Source: Flavobacterium azizsancarii (lineage in GTDB: Bacteria; Bacteroidota; Bacteroidia; Flavobacteriales; Flavobacteriaceae). Taken from it: 64,000 bases of DNA. A program made the translations under genes and the position numbers. Positions 34,659 to 43,124 of the stretch are shown in pieces; position 1 is the first letter of the stretch; every line of letters begins with the position of its first letter. The stretch lies in assembly GCF_027980145.1 (NCBI RefSeq), contig NZ_JAMZNK010000004.1, positions 159,728 through 223,727 of the forward strand. The letters run 5' to 3'. The notes beneath the pieces were generated by a model. It was given only the letters and a program-made list of their open reading frames with translations, had not been told where the DNA came from and did no database searches.

Positions 34659-36854
34659 ATGAATTCAAACGAAATTGAAATACACAAGGAATTAAAGAAG
34701 TATTTCGGCTTTAGCCAATTTAAGGGCTTGCAGGAGCAAGTCATTACAAGTATTTTAAGTCAAACGAATACTTTTGTAATTATGCCTACTGGCGGAGGAA
34801 AGTCTCTTTGTTATCAATTACCCGCTTTAATTCAGGACGGAACAGCTATCGTTGTTTCGCCTTTGATTGCTTTGATGAAAAATCAGGTTGATGCTATTAG
34901 AAGCCTTTCTTCAGAAAACGGAATTGCGCATGTGCTAAATTCCTCCCTTACTAAAACAGAAATTGCCCAGGTGAAAAAAGATATTACTTCTGGTTTGACC
35001 AAGCTCTTGTATGTGGCACCTGAATCTTTGACTAAGGAAGAGTATGTGGCTTTTTTGCAAAGTGTGCCTATTTCGTTTGTCGCTATTGATGAGGCGCATT
35101 GTATTTCAGAATGGGGTCATGATTTCAGGCCGGAGTACCGAAACCTTAAAAACATTATCAAACAATTAGGACAGGTACCTATTATTGGACTTACTGCAAC
35201 TGCAACCCCAAAAGTGCAGGAAGATATTCTTAAAAACCTGGATATGTCTGATGCAAATACTTTTAAAGCATCATTCAACAGACCAAATTTATACTACGAA
35301 GTTCGTACAAAAACTAAAAATATAGAATCGGATATTATTCGATTTATCAAACAGCATAAAGGCAAATCCGGAATTATTTACTGCTTAAGCCGTAAAAAAG
35401 TAGAGGCGATTGCCGAAGTTTTACAAGTGAACGGAATCAGTGCCGTTCCTTACCATGCAGGTTTAGATGCTAAAACCCGAGCCAAACATCAGGATATGTT
35501 TTTGATGGAAGACGTAGATGTGGTTGTGGCAACAATCGCTTTCGGTATGGGAATTGACAAACCCGATGTTCGTTTTGTAATTCATCATGATATTCCAAAA
35601 TCACTCGAAAGTTATTATCAGGAAACCGGTCGCGCGGGACGTGATGGAGGAGAAGGGCATTGTCTGGCATATTACTCTTATAAAGATGTAGAAAAGCTGG
35701 AAAAATTCATGTCCGGAAAACCAGTTGCGGAACAAGAAATTGGTTTTGCTTTATTGCAGGAAGTTGTTGCTTATGCTGAAACCTCAATGTCGCGCAGGAA
35801 ATTCTTATTGCATTATTTTGGAGAAGAATTTGATAGCGAAACCGGTGAAGGTGCAGATATGGATGACAACGTTCGTAATCCTAAAACTAAAGTCGAGGCG
35901 AAAGATCAGGCGGTTAAATTGCTTGAAATTGTTCGCGATACCAAGCATATTTACAAATCAAAAGAAATTGTCTTTACTTTAATAGGTAGAGTTAATGCCG
36001 TAATTAAAGCGCATAAAACAGATACACAATCCTTTTTTGGATCAGGTTCAGATCATGACGAGAAATATTGGATGGCATTATTGAGACAAGTTCTTGTTGC
36101 GGGTTATCTGTCTAAAGATATTGAGACTTATGGTGTGGTGAAAATCACTAAAGAAGGTTTGAACTTTATCAAAAAACCAGTTTCATTTATGATGTCTGAA
36201 GATCATGAATACAATGAATCCGAAGATGAAGCAATCGTAACAGCATCAAAATCATCAGGAACTGCTGATGAAGTTTTAATGGGAATGTTGCGTGAATTAC
36301 GTAAAAAAGTCGCCAAAAAATTGGGAGTTCCTCCTTTTGTTGTTTTTCAGGATCCTTCTCTTGAAGATATGGCTTTAAAATATCCAATTACTTTAACCGA
36401 GCTATATAATATTCATGGTGTTGGAGAAGGAAAAGCCAAGAAATACGGTAATGAGTTTATTACTTTGATAAACCGTTATGTGGAGGATAATGATATTACT
36501 CGTCCTGATGATCTGGTGGTGAAATCTACCGGAGTTAATTCAGTAAATAAATTATACATCATCCAGAATATAGACAGAAAATTACCATTAAGTGATATTG
36601 CATCTGCAAAAGGACTTTCGATGGATGCTTTAATAAAAGAGATGGAGCAAATTGTCTACGCCGGAACAAAACTGAATATCAAATATTGGGTCGATGATAT
36701 GCTTGATGAAGATCAGCAGGAAGAAATTCATGATTATTTCATGGAATCAGAATCGGATAAAATCGAAGACGCCCTTAAAGAATTTGATGGCGATTATGAT
36801 ATTGATGAATTGCGTTTGATGCGTATTAAATTTATCAGTGAAGTAGCGAATTAA
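34659..36854 (+). CDS. recQ: ATP-dependent DNA helicase RecQ, without zinc-binding cysteines
   Basis: A 731-residue superfamily 2 helicase. FVIMPTGGGKSLCYQLPA is motif I, AIDEAHCISEWGHDFRPEY the DEAH box plus aromatic-rich loop, GLTATATPK motif III, and QETGRAGRDGGEG motif VI. A winged-helix region and HRDC-like domain follow, with an acidic C-terminal extension. In E. coli RecQ four cysteines bind zinc after the helicase core. Here that stretch (about residues 375-400, SRRKFLLHYFGEEFD then MDDN) has no cysteine. RecQ unwinds DNA in recombination repair and fork restart. Loss of the zinc site is the notable point. Confidence 0.93.
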   Translation: MNSNEIEIHKELKKYFGFSQFKGLQEQVITSILSQTNTFVIMPTGGGKSLCYQLPALIQDGTAIVVSPLIALMKNQVDAIRSLSSENGIAHVLNSSLTKTEIAQVKKDITSGLTKLLYVAPESLTKEEYVAFLQSVPISFVAIDEAHCISEWGHDFRPEYRNLKNIIKQLGQVPIIGLTATATPKVQEDILKNLDMSDANTFKASFNRPNLYYEVRTKTKNIESDIIRFIKQHKGKSGIIYCLSRKKVEAIAEVLQVNGISAVPYHAGLDAKTRAKHQDMFLMEDVDVVVATIAFGMGIDKPDVRFVIHHDIPKSLESYYQETGRAGRDGGEGHCLAYYSYKDVEKLEKFMSGKPVAEQEIGFALLQEVVAYAETSMSRRKFLLHYFGEEFDSETGEGADMDDNVRNPKTKVEAKDQAVKLLEIVRDTKHIYKSKEIVFTLIGRVNAVIKAHKTDTQSFFGSGSDHDEKYWMALLRQVLVAGYLSKDIETYGVVKITKEGLNFIKKPVSFMMSEDHEYNESEDEAIVTASKSSGTADEVLMGMLRELRKKVAKKLGVPPFVVFQDPSLEDMALKYPITLTELYNIHGVGEGKAKKYGNEFITLINRYVEDNDITRPDDLVVKSTGVNSVNKLYIIQNIDRKLPLSDIASAKGLSMDALIKEMEQIVYAGTKLNIKYWVDDMLDEDQQEEIHDYFMESESDKIEDALKEFDGDYDIDELRLMRIKFISEVAN

Positions 36855-36863
36855 AAAAGTTTA

Positions 36864-36955
36864 CAGTCTCAGTTTTTAGTTTTCAGTTTTTGCTGAGAAT
36901 GAAAACTGAGACTGAAATAAAAATAGTTTTTACTGAGACTGAAAACTGCGACTGA
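36864..36955. repeat. CAGTCTCAGT-family repeat, compound copy between convergent genes
   Basis: CAGTCTCAGTTTT at 36864-36876 is the exact reverse complement of AAAACTGAGACTG at 36902-36914. Another arm, ACTGAGACTGAAAACTGCG, follows at 36932-36950. It fills nearly all of the gap between recQ and the convergent small gene, the same setting as at 31271 and 41245. Confidence 0.75.
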
Positions 36956-36956
36956 C

Positions 36957-37196
36957 TTACTCTTCAAATATTTCCCCTCGATGCGGTTTCAAAGCATCTC
37001 TTACCGGAATCATATTTTCATCGGTTACAACCATAAATGCTGTGGCGTGCATGTCGTTTATGATTTTAAATCCTGTAATATTTAAAGGAAGCTTTTCTAT
37101 GGCGATATATTCTTTTAAATGAATTTCATGATGCTCAGCTGTTTTTGCCGAAGCCAGACCACGAAAATCCCAAATCAATTTTATTTTTCTAGACAT
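36957..37196 (-). CDS. Conserved hypothetical small protein
   Basis: A 79-residue soluble protein that I do not assign to a named family. It begins MSRKIKLIWDFRGLASAKTAEHH, continues with a HLKEYIAIE segment, and ends with RDALKPHRGEIFEE. The alternating hydrophobic pattern suggests a small alpha/beta fold. I start at ATG 37196, because the ten residues upstream are of low complexity and fall in a TACAAAGG repeat. It is alone on the minus strand, convergent with recQ. Confidence 0.55.
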   Translation of the reverse strand: MSRKIKLIWDFRGLASAKTAEHHEIHLKEYIAIEKLPLNITGFKIINDMHATAFMVVTDENMIPVRDALKPHRGEIFEE

Positions 37197-37483
37197 TTTT
37201 TTAAGGTACAAAGGTTGAGAGTACAAAGGTACAAAGTCTTTCTTAACAGGATTAATAACTTATTGTAGAATTAAGCGCAATTTTTTTTTTTAAGGTGGTG
37301 TTTAAGACACGAATTTCGCAAAGCTAGATCAACATAAAGCTTTACGAACTTTGTGTTTTTATAAAACCATACCTTTAAAAAATCTTTGCGCACTTTGCGG
37401 TTAATTATATAAAGTCAGTTCAAAATACTATTTTTGTATATTCTTTTCATAAATAGAAAAGCTAATTGAATAAATAAAACAAA
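37197..37483. other. Intergenic region with short repeat units
   Basis: About 290 bases. GTACAAAGG-type units occur at 37204-37236. TTTCGCAAAG near 37308 and CTTTGCGCACTTTGCGG near 37383 are short inverted matches of each other. No gene is seen. The unit CAAAG/CTTTG recurs so often here that a dispersed intergenic repeat is likely. Confidence 0.45.
37429..37436 (+). promoter_or_regulatory. Likely -7 promoter element (TATTTTTG)
   Basis: TATTTTTG fits TAnnTTTG and lies 47 bases before the ATG of the FAD-dependent oxidoreductase gene. No TTTG is found at the usual -33 distance. Confidence 0.4.
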
Positions 37484-39043
37484 ATGCCAAGAGAACTTTT
37501 ACTTCAGGTAACTCCGGAAATAGCTGCAAACGAATTGTTGCTAAAAGACTATTTGTCTAAACAAATAAAAGTTTCTCCTAAGGAAATTCAACATATCACT
37601 ATTTTAAAACGATCAATTGATGCGCGCCAAAAAGCGATAAAAATCAATATGAAAGTAATCATTTATCTGCAAGGCGAACCCTTTCAGGAAACTAAAATAG
37701 AGCTACCTATATATAAGGACGTTTCTTCGGCTCAGGAAGTAATTGTTGTTGGGGCTGGTCCGGCCGGACTTTTTGCTGCTTTGCAATTAATAGAATTAGG
37801 TTTAAAACCAATCGTTATCGAACGTGGGAAAGATGTTCGTGGGCGTAGACGTGACCTAAAAGCAATAAATGTAGATCATCTGGTTAACGAAGATTCTAAT
37901 TATTGTTTTGGTGAAGGCGGAGCAGGAACTTATTCAGATGGTAAATTATATACGCGTTCTAAAAAACGTGGAGATGTAACCAGAATCCTGGAACTTTTAG
38001 TTGCTTTTGGAGCTTCTGAAGATATTTTGGTAGAAGCGCATCCACATATCGGGACTAATAAATTGCCAAAAATCATAGAAGATATTCGAAATAAAATAAT
38101 CGAATTTGGAGGTCAGGTTTTATTTGACACCCGAGTGACGGATATCTTAGTTAAAAATAACGAAGTTGAGGGAATTGTAACTCAAAACGGAGATAAGATT
38201 TTGTCTAATAAACTGATCTTGGCAACCGGACATTCGGCGCGAGATATTTTTGAATTATTAGATAAGAAGAAAATTTTTATCGAAGCCAAACCTTTTGCTT
38301 TGGGAGTTCGCGCAGAACACTCACAGGAATTAATCGATAGTATTCAATACAGTTGTGATTACCGCGGAGAACATTTACCACCCGCACCATATTCTATCGT
38401 AAAACAAGTAAACGGTCGCGGAATGTATTCGTTCTGTATGTGTCCAGGCGGTGTAATTGCACCTTGCGCGACAAGTCCTGGAGAAGTAGTGACAAACGGC
38501 TGGTCTCCATCGAAGCGTGATCAGGTTACGGCAAATTCAGGAATTGTAATCGAGTTGAAATTAGAAGATTTTAAACCTTTTGAAAAATTTGGTGCTTTGG
38601 CCGGAATGGAATTCCAAAAAAGTATCGAACAAAAAGCGTGGCATTTGGCTGGAGAGACTCAAAAAGTTCCTGCACAACGAATGATCGATTTTACCCAAAA
38701 CAAAGTTTCGGCAGATATTCCTAAAACATCTTACGTTCCGGGAACGACTTCGGTAGAAATGGGACAGGTTTTTCCTGGGTTTTTATCACAGATTCTGCGT
38801 GAAGGATTTAAGGAATTCGGAAAATCCATGCGTGGTTATTTGACTAATGAAGCAATTTTGCATGCACCGGAAAGCAGAACTTCATCACCGGTTCGTATTC
38901 CCAGAGATCCAATAACTTATGAGCATTTGCAAATAAAAGGATTGTATCCGTGTGGAGAAGGAGCAGGATATGCTGGCGGAATTATATCTGCGGCAATAGA
39001 TGGTGAAAAATGTGCGCTAATGATTGCAGAAACTTTGAAATAG
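37484..39043 (+). CDS. FAD-dependent oxidoreductase, COG2509 type
   Basis: A 519-residue flavoprotein. After a 75-residue N-terminal domain, VIVVGAGPAGLFAALQLIELGLKP is the dinucleotide-binding motif and VIERGKDVRGRRRD follows it. CFGEGGAGTYSDGKLYTR and GMYSFCMCPGGVIAPCAT are conserved blocks of this uncharacterised dehydrogenase family. LYPCGEGAGYAGGIISAAIDG is the C-terminal FAD contact. It is cytoplasmic, with no signal peptide. The reaction is not known. Confidence 0.88.
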   Translation: MPRELLLQVTPEIAANELLLKDYLSKQIKVSPKEIQHITILKRSIDARQKAIKINMKVIIYLQGEPFQETKIELPIYKDVSSAQEVIVVGAGPAGLFAALQLIELGLKPIVIERGKDVRGRRRDLKAINVDHLVNEDSNYCFGEGGAGTYSDGKLYTRSKKRGDVTRILELLVAFGASEDILVEAHPHIGTNKLPKIIEDIRNKIIEFGGQVLFDTRVTDILVKNNEVEGIVTQNGDKILSNKLILATGHSARDIFELLDKKKIFIEAKPFALGVRAEHSQELIDSIQYSCDYRGEHLPPAPYSIVKQVNGRGMYSFCMCPGGVIAPCATSPGEVVTNGWSPSKRDQVTANSGIVIELKLEDFKPFEKFGALAGMEFQKSIEQKAWHLAGETQKVPAQRMIDFTQNKVSADIPKTSYVPGTTSVEMGQVFPGFLSQILREGFKEFGKSMRGYLTNEAILHAPESRTSSPVRIPRDPITYEHLQIKGLYPCGEGAGYAGGIISAAIDGEKCALMIAETLK

Positions 39044-39072
39044 TTAGCCTTTTTTTGTGGTAAAAATAATAC

Positions 39073-39080
39073 TATATTTG
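39073..39080 (+). promoter_or_regulatory. -7 promoter element (TATATTTG)
   Basis: TATATTTG matches the consensus, 37 bases before the start of the SMI1/KNR4-like gene. A TTTG at 39054-39057 lies 15 bases upstream, somewhat closer than the usual 19-20. Confidence 0.45.
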
Positions 39081-39117
39081 ATATTCAGGTTATAGTATTA
39101 TTCCACAATTTTTAAAA

Positions 39118-39816
39118 ATGACACTACAAGACATAGAAATAAAATACGGATTTCAATTTCCACATTTATACAAACAATTAGATGTTGACGGGATGCTTAA
39201 TATTGGAGAATACGGACCTAAATGGTATGCCGAAGTTTATCCAACATTAAAAGAAAATCCGCCTTTGCTTTTGCACTCTTATGATTTTGAATTATTGAAT
39301 TTGAAATCTGTAGACGAAGAAATAGGAGATTTGTCTGATCCTGAAGATTATCGGAACATTGATAAACAATTTAAATTTATTGCTTTTGCAAAAAGTGGTG
39401 CAGCAGATCATTATTGTTTTTTCCTGAATGAAGAAAATGATGGTGAATATCCTATCGTTTATCTTTGGCATGATTCAAATGAGGCGGATTATCTGGCAGG
39501 AAACCTGCAGGATTTTATTTTTAAAATGTTATTGACAGATATGTCTAATCAGGATATTTATAATGAAATCAGTGATGAAGAATTTAGAAGTGATATAGCA
39601 TCAGTATTTAAGTCTCACAAAAAGTATTTAACGAGCCAACAAATCAATATTCTTGAAGATATTTTAACTCGTGAAATCATAGATTACGAAATTGTACTTC
39701 CCAGAATGAAAGAGCCTGCAAGGGGTTTATTGACAGATCTTGAACTCAAATCGCTGTTAGATAAAAACATTCCTTTTGAAAAAATGGATCAAAGTTTTAA
39801 ATATTCTAATTTTTAG
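39118..39816 (+). CDS. SMI1/KNR4 (SUKH)-like protein
   Basis: A 232-residue soluble protein. It begins LQDIEIKYGFQFPHLYKQL, the SUKH opening helix. In the middle, FKFIAFAKSGAADHYCFFLN and PIVYLWHDSNEADYLAGNLQDFIFKML match the SUKH pattern F-A-x-SG-x-D-x-Y-x-F followed by W-HD and a final helix. SUKH proteins are often immunity proteins to nuclease or ADP-ribosylating toxins. No toxin gene adjoins this one. The approximately 90-residue C-terminal extension is not part of the domain. It is followed after 21 bases by a second gene of unknown family. Confidence 0.65.
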   Translation: MTLQDIEIKYGFQFPHLYKQLDVDGMLNIGEYGPKWYAEVYPTLKENPPLLLHSYDFELLNLKSVDEEIGDLSDPEDYRNIDKQFKFIAFAKSGAADHYCFFLNEENDGEYPIVYLWHDSNEADYLAGNLQDFIFKMLLTDMSNQDIYNEISDEEFRSDIASVFKSHKKYLTSQQINILEDILTREIIDYEIVLPRMKEPARGLLTDLELKSLLDKNIPFEKMDQSFKYSNF

Positions 39817-39837
39817 ATTGAAGTAATATACAGTTAA

Positions 39838-40929
39838 ATGAAAGACTTTTTTTTGAATTTGTTTGGCAGAAATAATGACCCAAAATCGATTGTTTCTTTT
39901 GATGTTATAGATAAGGTTTATTCTCATTTGTATAATGAGAAAAATAGTTTTGAGTTTAAAATGAAAGGAGTTCATGATACTATTTCTGTAAGTCTGTATT
40001 CTTTTCCAAGTTCTTTTGATCATGACGAAGGAAGAGCTGAGATAAAGAAAAGCGGATTCAAAAATGCTTACGAAGTTTTGAATGAAATATATAAAAAGAT
40101 AAATGTAGGACCTGTTTCTGAGGAGCAAATGCTTCAGGAATTAGAGTACGACTATATTCATATTCAATTTTATACAGAGCCAACTCCGGAAGGGAAAAAG
40201 TATTTGAAGCACGTTTTGCATAATTTTGTTATCTTTTTTTGTTGTACGAATAGCTTAGAAACTAATGATTTTAAGATGTTATACAACAATAGTTATTTCC
40301 TTGATTATACTAGAGGAATACTGGATACAGAATCTATAGATATAAACGAACCAAAAAATGATATTCAGAAAATAGGTTTCAAAGAATTTGAAAGGATTTT
40401 ACAGGGAATTTGTCAATATCTAAATATCGAATTGCCAGAAAGTATTGAGCTTCCTTCGCAGGAAAATTTATTACCTGAAGAGGTTGAGGTTACGCAGGGG
40501 ACTTTTGAAGAATTTATAAAATTAGTTTCAAGAGGCGATGTCGACGAAAAATTAGTTCAAAAGCAATCTAAGAAACTTTTGAAGAATTTTAAAAAAGGTC
40601 ATACAGAATATCATGAGATAGTGCAAGAACAATGGGATTTCTTCGAAAGTATCGATGCCTGGAGCAGCGACTGGAAATTTGATCCTGAAGATGCTGAATG
40701 TTTTATCTCAGAAATGATAGGCGAAGATCTCAATTTCGATTATCCGGAAGAAACATATAGTCATGATTTGTTTCCTTACATTCAGTCAGCTTTAGAAAAA
40801 CGAGGTTTTGAATTAATGAGTTACGATACTCATGGAGATAACTATTTGTTTTTTGTGGCCAATAAAAAGGATGTTCTCCGAATTTTGGAATTATCTGAAT
40901 TGACTAAAATTGAGGTTGATCGTTTGTAA
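39838..40929 (+). CDS. Uncharacterised two-part protein downstream of the SUKH-like gene
   Basis: A 363-residue acidic soluble protein that I do not recognise as a whole. The N-terminal half (to about 200) has a beta-rich pattern with VHDTISVSLYSFPSSFDHDEG. The C-terminal half begins FEEFIKLVSRGDVDEK and ends with FDYPEETYSHDLFPYIQSALEKRGFEL and HGDNYLFFVANKKDV, possibly a DUF6630-like region. The two halves may be separate domains. It lies 21 bases after the SUKH-like gene and probably shares its transcript. Function unknown. Confidence 0.5.
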   Translation: MKDFFLNLFGRNNDPKSIVSFDVIDKVYSHLYNEKNSFEFKMKGVHDTISVSLYSFPSSFDHDEGRAEIKKSGFKNAYEVLNEIYKKINVGPVSEEQMLQELEYDYIHIQFYTEPTPEGKKYLKHVLHNFVIFFCCTNSLETNDFKMLYNNSYFLDYTRGILDTESIDINEPKNDIQKIGFKEFERILQGICQYLNIELPESIELPSQENLLPEEVEVTQGTFEEFIKLVSRGDVDEKLVQKQSKKLLKNFKKGHTEYHEIVQEQWDFFESIDAWSSDWKFDPEDAECFISEMIGEDLNFDYPEETYSHDLFPYIQSALEKRGFELMSYDTHGDNYLFFVANKKDVLRILELSELTKIEVDRL

Positions 40930-41112
40930 AATTGGATTGAATTTTACCGCAAAGGTCGCAATCCCGATGGTTATCGGGATACGTAAAGTATGTGTATTTG
41001 GTTTGCTTTGAGATTGCAAAGGGATCATAGGGAAAGTACGCGGATAAAACGGATTAGCTTCGCGAAAACGCGGATAAAAACAGATTTTATATTATTTTTT
41101 ACTCAATCTTGC

Positions 41113-41233
41113 CATTTCGACGAAGGAGACCCAAGCGATAGCGAACAGGCGAAGTAAATCACACTCGTAAATCGACAAAGATTGGCGATTTTGATTGCGG
41201 AGCTTCTAATGTGATTTCTCCTTCGTCGAAATG
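41113..41233. mobile_element. 121-bp element with 17-bp perfect terminal inverted repeats (MITE-like)
   Basis: CATTTCGACGAAGGAGA at 41113-41129 and TCTCCTTCGTCGAAATG at 41217-41233 are exact reverse complements. An inner pair AAATCACA (41156-41163) and TGTGATTT (41210-41217) adds a second stem. There is no open frame. It may be a non-autonomous mobile element or a large RNA hairpin. No target-site duplication was evident. Confidence 0.65.
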
Positions 41234-41244
41234 ATAAGATCTAG

Positions 41245-41287
41245 TTGAAACTGAAAACTGAGACTGGTACTGGTACTGAAAACTGTT
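41245..41287. repeat. CAGTCTCAGT-family repeat copy
   Basis: TTGAAACTGAAAACTGAGAC, then two direct GGTACT units, then GAAAACTG. It shares the AAAACTGAGACTG arm with the copies at 31304 and 36902, but the opposite arm is missing, so it is a half-copy. It lies at the 3' end of the quinone oxidoreductase gene, between convergent genes. Confidence 0.6.
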
Positions 41288-41312
41288 CAAACTATCACGC
41301 TCAGTTTATTAT

Positions 41313-42272
41313 TTACGGAATCAAAATAATTTTTCCCGTACTTTTTCGGCTTTCCAGATAATCGTGCGCTAGTTTTCCTTCGGATAGTTTAAAAGAAGTT
41401 GGTTCAGAAAGTTTGATTTTTCCTTCAATAATCCAGGTAAATAATTGATTGGCTCTTTTGATTCTTTCTTCTTTAGAATTTAAGTAGCTCCATAAATCTC
41501 CCCCGGTTAAGGTTTTTGAAGTATCCATTAGCATTCTCGGGTCTACAGGTTCAGGATCGCCGCCCGCCATTCCGAAGAAAACGACTTGCCCGCATTCTTT
41601 AGTAACTTCAAAACTATCCTTTAAAGTGCTTCCGATACTATCGTAAACGATATCAACGCCATTTGGAATCGTTTTAAAAATATCTGATTTCCAATCTTCA
41701 TTATATAAAAAAACATGATCAGCTCCTTGTTCGATGGCGACTTTTGCTTTCTCAGAAGATGAGGTTAAGCCAATGACATTTGCACCTAATGATTTACTGA
41801 TCTGAGTCAGGAATTGCCCCACTCCGCCGGCAACAGCATGAATTAATACCGTTTCTCCTTTTGTGGTTTTGTGACTGTCGGTTGCTAAATAATGAGCTGT
41901 TAAGCCCTGCAATAAGATAGAGGCAGCAGTTTCGAAAGTAATGGCTTGCGGTAAAGGAAGTACATGATTTATGTTTACCGCAACCAGTTCTGCGTTCGCA
42001 AAAGGAACATCGGCAAAAGCCACACGATCTCCAATTTTATATTCGGGATGATTGTTAGTATCGACTATGATTCCTGCGCCTTCATAACCTGCAATAAAAG
42101 GTGGGTTTCCTTTTAAATGATAGTTTCCTTTTCGTCTGTAAACATCGGCAAAGTTTAGCCCGATGGCTTTCATTTCTACTAGAATTTCATCGCTTTTTAA
42201 TTCAGGATTGGGAATTTCGATATATTCTAAAACATCAGAATTTCCGAAAGAAGAAAAGGTAAGTGCTTTCAT
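41313..42272 (-). CDS. Quinone oxidoreductase (zinc-free MDR family)
   Basis: A 319-residue medium-chain dehydrogenase/reductase. NFADVYRRKGNY and PPFIAGYEGAGIIVD are the QOR substrate-side motifs, ETVLIHAVAGGVGQFLTQISKSLGANVIGL is the NADPH-binding fold, and FFGMAGGDPEPVDPRML is near the C-terminus. The cysteine/histidine zinc ligands of alcohol dehydrogenases are absent. It reduces quinones or enones with NADPH in the cytoplasm. It is a single minus-strand gene. Confidence 0.88.
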   Translation of the reverse strand: MKALTFSSFGNSDVLEYIEIPNPELKSDEILVEMKAIGLNFADVYRRKGNYHLKGNPPFIAGYEGAGIIVDTNNHPEYKIGDRVAFADVPFANAELVAVNINHVLPLPQAITFETAASILLQGLTAHYLATDSHKTTKGETVLIHAVAGGVGQFLTQISKSLGANVIGLTSSSEKAKVAIEQGADHVFLYNEDWKSDIFKTIPNGVDIVYDSIGSTLKDSFEVTKECGQVVFFGMAGGDPEPVDPRMLMDTSKTLTGGDLWSYLNSKEERIKRANQLFTWIIEGKIKLSEPTSFKLSEGKLAHDYLESRKSTGKIILIP

Positions 42273-42351
42273 TTTGAATTGTTTTGATAATGCAAAGTAA
42301 GTTAAAATTCTTTAGTGATATAAAGAGGTATAATGATAAAAAATGGTTTGT

Positions 42352-42429
42352 CACGAATTTCGCTAATTCTCACTAATTTTTTTCTTCCTGATGTTTAATT
42401 TTAATTTGTGCAAATTGTTGTAATTCGTG
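42352..42429. repeat. CACGAATT/AATTCGTG inverted repeat
   Basis: CACGAATT at 42352-42359 and AATTCGTG at 42422-42429 are exact reverse complements 62 bases apart, with AT-rich repeats of CTAATT/CTCACTAATT between. It lies between the msrA terminator and the quinone oxidoreductase start. It probably belongs to a dispersed flavobacterial intergenic repeat. Confidence 0.45.
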
Positions 42430-42443
42430 GCAAAAAAAAACAC

Positions 42444-42470
42444 AAAAAAACCGTTCATTTTCATGAACGG
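42444..42470 (-). terminator. Rho-independent terminator of msrB-msrA
   Basis: Read on the minus strand, CCGTTCAT and ATGAACGG form a perfect 8-bp stem with a 4-base loop (42451-42470). A run of seven T follows (42450 to 42444). It lies 30 bases past the msrA stop. Confidence 0.85.
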
Positions 42471-42499
42471 CAACTATTATTAACCAATATAAAAGTCTA

Positions 42500-43117
42500 T
42501 TATTTCTTTTTTAGTTTGTCTTTGAATACTTTCTCAAACTTCTCGATTTTTGGCTGAATGACCATTTTGCAATACGGTTGGTTTTTGTTGTTTGCATAAT
42601 AATTCTGATGGTAATCTTCGGCTTTATAAAATGCTTTAAAAGGTTCTACTTTTGTTACAATCGGGCTGTTGTATACTTTTGCTTTATTCAATTCAGCAAT
42701 AATACTTTCTGCGGCATTTTTTTGTTCTGCATTTTTATAAAAAATTACAGAACGATATTGAGTTCCCACATCTGCACCTTGTCGGTTTAGCGTTGTAGGA
42801 TCGTGAACAGTAAAGAAAACCTTAAATATTTCATTAATATCGGTCACATTTTTATCAAAAGTTATCTGGACTACTTCAGCATGACCGGTTGTTCCTGTGC
42901 AAACCTCTTCATAGGTTGGGTTAGCGACCTTTCCTCCGGAGAAGCCGGAAACTACAGATTTTACTCCGTCCAGATTTTCGTACACTGCTTCAACGCACCA
43001 GTAACAGCCTCCGCCAAGGGTGATAGTTTCTAAATTTGAGGTGGTTTTCGTTTTATTGCTTTGTGCAAATCCGTTTAGGGATAGTGCCAAAATACAAATA
43101 AGGGCTATATTTTTCAT
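42500..43117 (-). CDS. msrA: Exported peptide-methionine (S)-S-oxide reductase
   Basis: A 205-residue MsrA with a signal peptide (MKNIALICILALSLNGFAQ). ITLGGGCYWCVEAVYENL contains the catalytic cysteine. VSGFSGGKVANPTYEEVCTGTTGHAEVVQI and DVGTQYRSVIFY are invariant family blocks, and EDYHQNYYANN closes the active site. It repairs S-methionine sulfoxide in extracytoplasmic proteins. I start at ATG 43117. A longer frame to 43156 would overlap the msrB stop and lacks a signal peptide start. It forms an operon with msrB. Confidence 0.95.
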   Translation of the reverse strand: MKNIALICILALSLNGFAQSNKTKTTSNLETITLGGGCYWCVEAVYENLDGVKSVVSGFSGGKVANPTYEEVCTGTTGHAEVVQITFDKNVTDINEIFKVFFTVHDPTTLNRQGADVGTQYRSVIFYKNAEQKNAAESIIAELNKAKVYNSPIVTKVEPFKAFYKAEDYHQNYYANNKNQPYCKMVIQPKIEKFEKVFKDKLKKK

Positions 43118-43124
43118 CTTAATT

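Larger units (their letters stand above)
40930..41312. other. Intergenic repeat mosaic
   Basis: This 383-base gap between convergent genes holds no gene but at least four repeat structures. A perfect 8-bp hairpin ATCCCGAT/ATCGGGAT lies at 40961-40980. A direct repeat ACGCGGATAAAA occurs at 41039 and 41069. A 121-bp element with 17-bp terminal inverted repeats lies at 41113-41233, and a CAGTCTCAGT-family copy at 41245-41287. Confidence 0.7.

Noticed and set aside
34573..34668. N-terminal extension of kdsD to an ATG at 34668
   Set aside because: The 32 extra residues are not family-like, exceed the usual length, and would overlap the recQ start and both promoters.
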